From assembly GCF_029633865.1 (NCBI RefSeq), contig NC_079223.1, forward strand, positions 8,523,432 to 8,587,431: a stretch of 64,000 nucleotides of DNA, given 5' to 3'. Positions 1 through 11,400 of this stretch are shown here, one piece after another. The notes beneath the pieces were generated by a model. The model did no database searches and was not told the DNA's origin. It saw only the letters and a list, made by a program, of their open reading frames with translations. Each line of letters starts with the position of its first letter. Position 1 is the stretch's first letter. A program made the position numbers and the translations under genes. The DNA comes from Lampris incognitus (taxonomy: Eukaryota > Chordata > Actinopteri > Lampriformes > Lampridae).

Positions 1-199
1 GAAAACCACAGTCAGGTCGGCTGCAGCTTCTTGCACGCACACACACACACACACGAGTGAGAACAAAGGTTTTGAATCACCGCAACCACAAGAGGTTCTT
101 CATTATACACACAGTCATAACTGTGCACAAAAAACATTAGGCTGACAGGTTCGGTAGGATGCGAGATTGGCTGCGGACACACACGTGCGACCAAAGACA

Positions 200-1130
200 A
201 TCCCCTCGCGGCTACCTACCACCTGGCAGAGATGATTAAGCAGAAACCAGTGGACATGACAGAGGAGAGAATCTGAAACCTCAGAATCCTAGTGGCTCAA
301 AGAACAACAGCGGCACGAGGTTTCATCTGGCAGACGTTTAATTACAGTTAAAATATCACTGAAAAAAGATACAGGTTGAGGGAACATTAAGAGCGGCAAA
401 AGAAAACATTGAAAAATCACGGTCTGTTAATCAGGTTGATAGTGAACAGACTCAGCATGTCAACTATTCACTGTTGATTGTAATTAGGAGGACTGTCATG
501 ATCAGCCCTCAGCAGGAAGTGATGGTGTTCTTAGCAGCACATGGGGGGGGGGTCCTCAAGGTCAGAAGACAAATGGCTTAATAAAAAATATAAATCCTAT
601 TCTTTGATCAATTAATAGGGAATTGCTGAGACAAAGCCGCTGACCGACACCCAACATTTAGAGGAAGATAAAATATAAAATCCCCCAAATACCGACAATC
701 TGTATGAAAGACGATCCAGGTCACCCCGTCGTTCTTCTCTGGGCTGAATTATTTATGGCCGATATCAAACCAACATTAAAATCTGGACATCAACATATGA
801 ATTAGGTTACAACTGATACTGAAAGATGTTTACGCACGATCCATGTCAAGTAAACTACAAGGCCCAAATATCCAACTCAACTGGTGGTCTACAGCCACCT
901 AGTGGCTAAACGCAGTAACTTGCAACACTTTCAATCAGTGCCTCCAGGATTTCGCAACAATTACCGCAAATTCAGCCAACTTGTCCAATCACCGCAACCT
1001 TTCCGCAAAGTTGACCGATCATAGCAGTCCATAGCAAAGCACTGAGCCATACGTCACCAAATTCACTCCCTTGTTTCTGGTTGTGAAGATGCAACGTCCC
1101 ACATTTACCAACTGAAATCACTGCTGGAGA
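200..1130. other. No gene seen
   Basis: A/T-rich sequence downstream of nolc1 with no recognisable coding or repeat structure beyond short simple runs. Confidence 0.5.
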
Positions 1131-1135
1131 CCGTA

Positions 1136-1256
1136 CATCCATCCATTACCTGAACCGCTTATCCTGCTGTCAGGGTCGCGGGGACGCTGGAGCCTATAGT
1201 CATTGGGCGGCAGGCGGGGAGACACCCTGGACAGGCCGCCAGGCCATCACAGGGCC

Positions 1257-1305
<49 letters not shown>

Positions 1306-1514
1306 CTAGGGACAATTTAGTACAGCCGATTCACCTGACCTACAGGTCTTTGGACTGTGGGTGGAAACCGGAGCCCCCGGAGGAAACCCATGCAGACACG
1401 GTGAGAACATGAAAACCCCACACAGAGGACGACCCACCAAGGTTGGACTACCCCGGGGCTCGAACCCAGGACCTTCTTGCTGTGAGGCGACGGCGCTAAC
1501 CACTGCGCCACCCA
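1136..1514 (-). mobile_element. tRNA-derived SINE, family 1
   Basis: Read on the minus strand it starts GTGGCGCAGTGGTTAGCGCC with a box B-like GGGTTCGAGCCCC, a conserved body (GGTTTCCTCC...ACAGTCCAAAGAC), a CA/GT microsatellite and a (TGGA)n tail. Further copies in this window define the family. Confidence 0.8.
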
Positions 1515-1750
1515 CTGCCGAAGACCGTGCAAGGCAATTCCCTGATGTTCTGCACGAAAGCGGGGGTAAACCGTTTTGCACCATGTGCAACGTTGTGGTG
1601 GAACACAACTGAAAATCCTTGATTGACGAGCAGTTTTCAACCGCGAAACACACCCGGAGACTGGCTGAAACGCATGGACAACAGACGAGACAAATCACCA
1701 TGACAGGATGTTGCATCCAGATCTACTGCAAGCGCGCAAAGAATCAAGGT
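1510..1750 (+). pseudogene. CGGBP1-like hAT-derived zinc-finger exon, degenerate
   Basis: The frame reads EFPDVLHESGGKPFCTMC then NVVVEHN, a TGA, then KSLIDEQFSTAKHTRRLAET. This matches the BED-type C-x2-C...H-x-H finger of CGGBP1-like proteins derived from hAT transposases (typical EF..LHE.GGKLFC..CNVV). The stop codon interrupts the finger between the Cys and His pairs. The block ends in a possible donor (AATCAAG|gtgagt near 1750). A SINE abuts it on the left. Confidence 0.6.
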
Positions 1751-2403
1751 GAGTTGGACTCAATATGCATGGTTAGTGGGGACGCGTGCTTGCCTGTTTG
1801 CATGATTCTTTGTAACCCTGAGCCTTTTTTGGTCAGGTTACTTATAACACTCAGAAAAGTGCGGTTTTGGAAAAAGTCGCCTTCGATTTTTAATGAATTT
1901 TAAACCCCCCCCCCAAAAAAGCAACTATTTTTGCAATTTTTACTTGCTGCTGCAAGTTCATTGCAAAAAACGACTAAAAACATCACAACATGCATTGCAA
2001 TTTTTTAGAAATGCTGCCGTGAAATCAGGCATTTTAGCCCGTAACAATCCCCAAAACAAAACAAAAAAAAGCCAGCGAAATCCTGGAGGGACTGTTCAAT
2101 GTAATCTAAGCAGGGCAATGAAGACCCCCCCCCCCCAACCTCCACTGAACCATGTTTTAAACCAGAGCTGAAAGGATCCGACTCCATTATGAGCTAAGAG
2201 CTGCCAACTGCATGTAACGGCCAGCTCAGTGTTACAGTTCACATTCCATTCAGGATTCTGCTGCCACCGGAAGGACTGGGGTGATCGGGGAACTGTGCAT
2301 GAGGATTGGGAGGGAGGGATGGGAATGACAGCTCTGATAGTCCTGATCAAGTAGGTGCAAAACACTACCTGGGTAGGTCGGGGTACAGGTGTGTAAAAGG
2401 CCC

Positions 2404-5400
2404 TTAGTCACTGTCAAACTTGATGGAGTTGACCGAAGTGGAAATGGCTCCCCCGCGGTAGCTACCACGCTTCTTCTTGGTCTTCTCGTGACGGAAGGAC
2501 TTTCCCTTGGTAAACTTGAGCACGTCATTAGCTTTCTGGCCCCAGTCACCACTGGCTCCAAGCTGAAGAAGAGCCAAATTAAAATTTTCAGCAGGGTGTT
2601 CACCGTTAGCAGTTTGGACTTAGCATGTTCAAATCAAAGGCTCCAGCTTGTAATACAGTTCTGCATAGTAAGGGCAACTTGCAAGATGGATGATGCCTTC
2701 GACAGCTGTACTGAGGTCAATACAGACCCACATTCTCCCCAACAACCTATCGGCTATCTGGAAAATGTTTATACAATCTTTACTAATGACACAAGGAGCA
2801 TGCAGGCCCTAGGATCACATGGAGGTGCTTCGTGAATTCTGGAGCTCACCTTTGCATCAAAGGAATTATTTGCCAGACGATGATCCACGTCTATGTCCTC
2901 CTCTTTTATTCTACGGAAAGGTACATTGGCAGACTGAAAGTCACAAAGACAGACGACAGTAAATATTTACAACACTGCAATGAACAGCACCACTTCTGTG
3001 TGTCCTGAATGCAGGAGTGCCAGAGATGGGACAAAGGGAAGAAAATGGCTTCATGGGCCATAGTGGCCCTTTAGACATGTGCCGCAGTCATATACTTTCG
3101 CAACACACATCACATTGATTGTACACCGGGCCACTGCCTTGACTTGTCATTACTGATGTAGAAAAGAACTGGTAATAATATTTAACACCAAACATAGTAA
3201 TGTACATGTAAATATATGTGTCGTGTACATCTGTTGGGTTAGTAAGGTAAAGTACACTGATGGTTTAATGTAAAGGCTTGTGTTCACCGTTTACTCCTCC
3301 CCACTGACCATCTCTGTCAGTGACCTTTTGCATAGTTTCACATAAAAGATGCTAACAAATGGAGTACGGAAATATGGAATCTACTGTATTGTAAAAAACA
3401 TCTAAATAAAACTAACACCTTGCTTAAATACTCTTGAGTGTGGACACCGCGGGTGAAAAAGATGGAGCAGGAGCTCGACAGAGACGACAGTCAGAGCGGC
3501 CATTAATAGTGTGTACATTATTGAATAAAGGCACGCCGAGACGTGATATAGATCCAAAGATATTTGGAAATTTGGAGCCAAAATAGAACTAAAACTTGTG
3601 AAATCTTGCTAAACATGACATGCAATGAAAAAAAATAACATGATTAAGCGGGAATAGATTTCAAATCAAGACTGAATAGGTCACTCGGGTGAGCGATGAA
3701 ACGTTTCTCTCCATATGAACTGATTCACCTTTCTGTATTTTGTTTCCATTTTACTTGTTTTTGTTTTCGTTCCTTGAACTGGTACGGAACCCTAACCCAT
3801 CACAGTTGGGGTCCGTGAATGACATTGGGGTTAGGGGCTAGTAGTTGTCATGGGTGGGTGGGGTTGGCATCAATAATTGGTAGCACCGCCGCATGAGTGA
3901 CGTGGACAGCAGAGGCAAGTGTGCAATGGCGCTGTGCTACATATGCGTTCCAAAGATCTTACCTTCTCCTTGGCTTTAGGAAACGTTTGTGGTGTTGTCA
4001 TTTTTTTCTTGGTTTTGGGAGTCTTGACTTCAGTCTTCTCCTCCTCACTTTCAGATGAATCTCCATCTTTCTCCTTGCCGTTTGTACCTGTGCCTCAATA
4101 AGATTCGAGTCAGTTGTGCCAATATTACTCCTAGAAATGCATGAATAAAGAGTAAAGAGCCCAAAAAACAAAAACAAAACAAAACAGAATAGTCTTCTCA
4201 AAAGCAAACCACAAATACGCATGACCTTTTAAATAATGGCAGTTTTACTGCAACAGTGCTTACACAATCATGTTATATTTCCCTTGTAAACAACAAGAAC
4301 ATCCATTCCTTCCATCCATTATCCAAGCTGCTTGTCCTACTCAGGGCCACAGGATGCTGGAGCCTATCCCAGCAGTCATTGGGCGGCAGGCGGGGAGACA
4401 CCCTGGACAGGCCGCCAGTCCATCACAGAGCAGTTTTTAAGGTATGAACAAAAAAAAAGTCTTGTATACCTTTAACTCCTTACAGGACAGCCTTGGATTT
4501 ACTCAGTTTTGTGATACATATACCCCGCACCAAAAGCCATCTTCCGCTTCATGTCTTCACACGATAAACTCAAATATAGATCCTGATGGTTTTCAAGCTA
4601 CAATTTAGTGTGTCCTAAAAGGACTCTACATTAAACGGTAAGTGCAGTCAGTGTCATATGGACTTTAAGCCTAGATCTCAACAATAAAATTCATTTCGTT
4701 TGTGTCCGAGTACATACAAATGAACAAAATAACATGTCATGTTTATGACAGTTAAGCATATGTTTTATTGAATTTAAATGTTTTCCCTCGTCTCACTTGT
4801 ACAGGTTGTAGTTTCATGGACAAATATGGAGGAAGAACACTGGTGTATAAGTTAAATTTTTTTAGTTACTTTAGTCACATTAACAGCAGCACATTTTTTT
4901 GAATTATTACCATTTGTTGTCGGGGTGACGGGTGCTGAGGCTGCTGTCGGCTTCGCTTCCTCCTCATCTGACGAACTGTCTGAGGAGCTGCTGCTCTCTG
5001 GGGCTTTAGACTTGGCTGCTGGCGTCGTTTTTGGTGTTGCGGCTACAGCAGCCGGTTTCACAGTCTTTTTGCTGGCCTTTTCCTCCTCTTCGTCAGAACT
5101 ACTGTCACTAGATGAGGATTCAGCTGGCTTGGCTGCTGGAGTGGCGGCAGCCTTAGACGTAGCTGCCTTGCCATTGGTTAGTTTAGGCTTGGCAGGGGCG
5201 GTCTTCGCGTCAGTCTCAGAATCAGAGCTGTCTGAAGAGTCAGAGCTGCTCCCAGCTGCTGCAGCAGGTTTAGATATGGGGGTGGCAGGCTTGGAAGTCT
5301 GCCCAGCTGTTTTAGCTGCTGCTGGCTTGGCCTTAGCCGCCTCTTGCTCACTGTCAGAGGAGTCAGAGTCAGAGCTGCTCTCCGCCACTGGAGCAGCCTT

Positions 5401-8400
5401 TGCAGGCTTTGTGGCTGAGGTAACTGGTTTAGCTACTACTGGCTTGACTTTGGGTGGTTCATCCTCCTCATCAGAAGACTCTTCTGATGAACTGCTCTCC
5501 GCTTTCTTGGCCGGGGGTTTCGAAGCAGAAGCGGCAGCAGGCTTTGCTGTGGCAGCAGGTTTTGCGGCAGGTTTTCCTGAGGTCTCATCTTCAGAACTGC
5601 TATCTGAATTTGAAACGACAACAAAGAGCCAAAACTTCATTCAGACTTGCCGAATAACCCGTCAACCTTCCCTCAATTTGATGTGTCAGACGTTATGTGC
5701 AAACACAAGCCAGAGTCAATAATCTGAAAAGCTGCATCAGCAATTTGTTGACTTGTGACCTAGTAACATTTACAGAAGCATTACCAAATGACTATAGTGT
5801 GAACAAAAGTCACCAGATCGCCCTGTTAAAATGCTTTTACAGGAGCTAATGAACAAATCACAAGGAACGTATCCGTGACTTGTTCACAGCAAGCATGAGA
5901 TTTCTCTTTAAACTGGTAAACGTAAGAGCATATTCAAAAATGACAGACCTAGAAATGAGAGCTTTGTTCAGTTAGCTATAAAATGAAATCAGGCGCTGGC
6001 TGTATGGTACAGTTATATGGAAAATGGAGAATGCCGGAACAATAAATGAAAAAGGAATCCCATTAGATGCTGTAGTTTATGATATGAAGTCATCCTACAA
6101 CAGCGGGGAATGAGAATACAGTCAGTCATGTCACTTGTGAATAAAATCTATCTGTAAATCTTACAGCTAGAAAGAAGCTGTATATGAATGGGGAAAAACC
6201 ACCGTCGGCACCAGAAAACTCATACCGACATTGTTACATAATGTATGTTTGAAAGCGGCTTAAGAATGTATAAGGGCAAAAACAATGACTTTCAATGGGA
6301 TAGACGATATTTAGATCAAAAATAAATGATTACAACCAACAGATCAGGTGAAAACAGAAATTGTATTAAATTGAATTAAATTCTCTAAATGAGTTCGTCT
6401 GTCTCGAATTGAACCATAAAATGCGAACCCTTATGTCTTGTTAACCAAAAAAAAAAAAAAAAAAACATTTTTAAATTAACACTTTGTTAAAGTCTATAGG
6501 CTGACTATCTTACCTGAGCTTGAGGAGTCATCTTTTTTAGCTGGAGGCGTCTTGGCTGGTGTAGCTTTAGTTGCAGGTTTCTTTGCTTCCTCTTCTTCAG
6601 AACTTGAGTCCTCCTCTGAGGAGGTGTCTTTTTTTGCAGGTTTGACTTTAGCTGGGACAGGTTTAGCGGGAGCAGCCTTGGCAGGTGTCACCTTCACCGA
6701 AGGCTTCTTCACCTCCTCCTCTTCAGAACTTGAGTCCTCCTCTGAAGAGGAGTCTTTTTTTGCAGGTTTGACTTTAGCTGGGACAGGTTTAGTGGGAGCA
6801 GCCTTGGCAGGAGTCACCTTCACCGAAGGCTTCTTCAACTCCTCCTCTTCAGAACTCGAGTCCTCCTCTGAGGAGGAGTCTTCTTTAGCAGGTGTGACTT
6901 TAGCTGGGACAGATTTAGCGGAAGCCGTCTTGGAAGGAGTCACCTTCTTTGAAGGCTTCTTCACCTCCTCCTCCTCAGAACTGGAGTCCTCTTCTGAGGA
7001 GTCTTCCTTGGCAGGTGCAGCCTTGGCTAGGGCAGGTTTGACTGGTGCAGGTTTGGCTGGGGTTCCTTTGGGTGGTGGGGTCTTAGCTGCAGGCTTCTTT
7101 TCCTCTTCATCCGAGCTTGAATCTGATAGAAGCATGCACGGAAGTTTTGGCTGCATGATCAACTTCAAATCTGATCAAGCAAAAGTGTAAACAAACATAA
7201 CTGCAGGTTTAAACTTCCAACCTTACCTGAGCTGTCTGAGCTAGAGTCTTGCTTCTTTGCAGCAGCTTTAGGTGTATTGGGTTTGGAAGGGGGGGTCTTC
7301 ACGGGGGCAGGTTTAGCTATGAGAATTACAACACTGTCAGACAATTCTTACAAAGCAGAAGGACAGCAAGTCTACGGAAAATAGAGATTTCTTACCTGGC
7401 ACCTTTTTCTCTTCCTCGTCATCACTGCTGTCACTGCTGCTGTCTGAGGAGTCACTGTCCTTGGTGCCGCTGGCTGCTGGGGCTTTCTGGGCTGGAGCAG
7501 GTGGTGGGACAGCACTGTATGGTCCTAACAGGGCAAATATATGGTGCACATACTAAGACCTCACATCTATACTGTACTAGATACCTCAAATTTGAGGTAT
7601 CTAGTACCTCAAAGGGACACAAATATGAAGCTGGAACTAGGGTTAGTTATTGTTACAGATCATATACTCTTTATCGATACGTTACTCCCCTTTTTGTGTG
7701 TGTGTGTGTGTGTGTATATGTGGGGGTGGGTGGAACATGAAAAGAATTAACAGTGATTATTATGTTTAACTCAAAAGTTTAACAGTTTGATAGAATTAAA
7801 TAAATCGTTTCCTATGACAGCATTGGTTGTGTGCCTTTTTACTTCTTCAGTAGCAGATAGAAATTACAGAATTTTGGTTCTGGCCAATCAGCAACCAGAG
7901 CCCACTTACACCCGTTCTTGACACCCAACCCGAGCTAAAACACACCTGGTTTGGGTTTTTTACTGGGTGGACCCTCATCTTCCTCAGAAGAAGAGCTTTC
8001 ACTGCTGGATTCAGCTGCAGCAGCAGTTCTTGCAGGGCCCGGAGGGGTTTTCACTTTGACTGGGGCCTTGACAGAAACCTACCAGCCAAAAATGGGATAG
8101 CACTCAAGGTCTAATTTCATGGAAATCATCTATATCCACATGGTACAACACTTGTTATTCTACCCAATCCACATTATGGTAAATGCTGAATAGTGTGGGA
8201 AAGTCTATCAGGAAGAGGCTGAGATAGTCAGGGATAGCCTGGTCTAATACACCGATGAGCCAAGATATTAAAACCACCTGCCTAATATTGTGTTGGTCCC
8301 GATCGTGCCGCCAAAACAGCTTTGACCCAACGAGGCATGCACGCCACAAGACTTCCGAAGACATTTCCTGGTATCTGGCACCAAGACGTTAGTAGCAGAT

Positions 8401-11400
8401 CCTTTACGTCCTTTAAGTTTCGAGGTGGGACCTCCGTGGATCGGACTCGTTTTTCCAGCACATCCCACAGATGCTCAATTGTATTGTGATCTGGGGAATT
8501 TGGAGGCGCAGGTAACACCTTGAACTTTGTCATGTTCCTCAAACCATTCCTGAACAATTTTTGCACCGTGGCAGAGCACATTATCCTGCTGAAAGAGGCC
8601 ACTGCTATCAGGGAATACTGTTGCCATGAAGGGGTGTACCTGGTCTGCGACAATGTTTAAGTCAGTGGTACGTGTCAAGGTGACATCCACAAGAATGCCA
8701 GGACCTAAGGTTTCCCAGCAGAACATTGCCTGGAGCATCATACTGCCTCTACAAGCTTGCCTTCTTCCCATAGTGCATCCTGGTAGGTAAATGACGCGCA
8801 CACACACCCGGCCATCCATGTGATGTAAAAGAAAACGTGATTCCTCAGACCAGGCCGTCTTCTTCCAATGCTTCACGGTCCAGTTCTGATGCTCACATGC
8901 ACAATGTAGGTGCTTTCGGCAGTGGACAGGGGTCAGCATGGGCACTCTGACCAGTCTGCCACTACGCACCATGCTGCGATGTGCTGTGTTCCAACACCTG
9001 TCTATCATAGCCAGCATTAATTTTTTCAGCAATTTGAGCTACAGTAGCTCTTCTGTGGAATCGGACTAGATGGGATAGCCTTCGCTCCCCAAATGCAACA
9101 ATGAGTCTTGGGTACCCATGACCCTGTTGCCAGTTCACTGGTTTTCCTTCCTTGGACCACTTTTGGTAGGTACCAGGGCATTCATGACTGCTCTCTTTTA
9201 GGAGTCGTCAACTACTTCCAAAAAGTAGTTGATTTATCACGGGACTTTTACCCAATAACAACGATCACTTCTCATCCATAAGGTCTCAAATACAACCAGT
9301 AAAGGGTTAGCGAATGTAGGCAAGACCAACCTGGGGGTAGATGAAATACCAGAGTCCTCGACTGGCTCTGAGAGACTGTTTATAAATGAGCTGCAATCAA
9401 ATTTGACTACACCCCCAGCAAACTTGTCTGAGCTGGAACATTTGACTGCAGTAATGAAGCGACTGCTTTCTTGCGGATGTTTCGGTTTAACTAGTGACCA
9501 TGTTAAAGCAACATGACGCAACTTTTTTTACTTTGAAATAACACTTCAAAATCATTTTGATGCTACACTGACTTGTAACGGGGAGAATGGTGCCTCTTTC
9601 ATTCTCACTCAGCGCCTCAAGCGCCTGTTCTTGCACTATATAATTTGGGTTGAGTGAGTACCATCTCCCACGAGCGATATCTTATTGTCCTAGAATGGCG
9701 AAGTTAGTGTACAATCAAAATGATTTTGAAGCTGTTATTTTAAAGGTAAAAACGCTGCACAATGTTACTTTAACTGGTGACTTTCAGCTCAGTGTGTCTG
9801 TGGTTGTTGTGGTGACTTCAGCTGTTTAAAAGCCTAAATGCCTTAAATTATCTTAAATCGAATTCAATAGAGTATATATTAATCTGGTCCTTTTTGTCCT
9901 CCATTATGTAAATCAAACAGTGTCGCCAACTAGAAGCATTCACATTTTGTTAATGCAGATGGCGGCACGAATTCACATTTGCAGTGGCCTCACCCAGTAC
10001 TGGTGTGGCGCAAACTTAAGTTTGTGGCAGCCTCACCCAGTACCTTTGTTCACGTCTAGGTTTGTGTCTTTGTTTGGTGGCTGGGAGAGCTGGCACAGGA
10101 TCAGCTGGGGGAGCCGGGTCTGCTGCATCCTGGGGGCCCAGGGACCACAGCCATGGCTGGAGCTGCACCCAAAGAGGAAACACCGAGCGCAGTCTGACAG
10201 GACGCAGAAGCAGGGCAGGCTAAGTTAACTGCTAGCCTATGCAGACCAGCAGTTCCGATAACACTGAGGGCGGTCTGGCAGCGGCCTCGTCCAGCGTTGA
10301 CGGTGGTTTTGGTGTTGTTGTGTGGAGGTGTGTCGAAGGTGTGTAGCTGGGAGAGCTGGCGTTGGATCAGTGGATCGGCTGGGAAAGCTTGGTCTGCCCG
10401 TCCGGTGGGCCCAAGGACCACGGCCCTGACTGGAGTTGCGCCCGAGGAAAAAACACCGCGGGCGGTCTGACAGGACGTGGAAGCGGGGCAGGCTAAGCTA
10501 ACTGCTAGCCCATGCAGACTGGTGGTTCCAACAGTCATCCTGGCATTCACTCTCTTGTTGGACAGTGAATTTTTTTTTTTTGGATATGTTGGATATATGT
10601 GTTTTGTAGTTTGGCTCCATGTGTTCTTATAGCTTGGATATATGTTTTTGTCTTTGTGTTGTACTGCTGCAGGAAACGATACTTTGTTTCATTTCATATG
10701 TGCAGGTGCATCTAGCGTCTAATGAGGAATTTGACATTATAAAGCTGCAGGTTAAATGACTGAATATGAGTAATTTTACAATTGAGGGTAACAGTATAAA
10801 ATGCAACTGCACTGCCAACTGTGGTTTGTTTCCCACATTATAAGAAATGTTACAAGGAGGTGAAGGAGTCTTGCTGAACACAATTTAACTTACGTAAATG
10901 GTTAGCATAGATATTAAACAGATGAGTGTGTATTCAAAATTGTTTAAAGTAAAATTAAAGGCTTTTAGAAGGACACTAAGTGTTCTTTTCATGTTTTCAA
11001 CAGCTACCGTCACTTAAGTCACCAGTTAACACTGTCACTTGTTAAACCGAAACACATGGATAGCGGAAATCTTTCCTTCTCTACATACCTTAAATTCTTT
11101 TTATTTAACATGACATAACATAGAATATGATTGTTCAAACCAAACAAATTTATGTTTGAAGTACAGCGCCCCCAGATGCATATCTGCTGTAGATGCAAGC
11201 CCAATGCAGTTATTACTGCAGTGCTAAAACCCACACATAAACAATTAGTCTTACAGGGATGGGCAACCTGATCCAGAAAGGGCCGGTGTGGGTGCTGGTC
11301 TTTGTTACAACCCAGCAGTTACACACCTGATTCTATTGGTCAACCAATAGTCTTTGCTAAGGACCTTGATTTGTAGACTCAGGTGTGTAACTGCTTGATT

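Noticed and set aside
4925-5722. 265-codon open frame, plus strand
   Set aside because: Antisense shadow of the Ser/Glu-rich 693-nt nolc1 exon; low-complexity composition keeps the other strand open.
6552-7190. 212-codon open frame, plus strand
   Set aside because: Antisense shadow of the repetitive 609-nt nolc1 exon.
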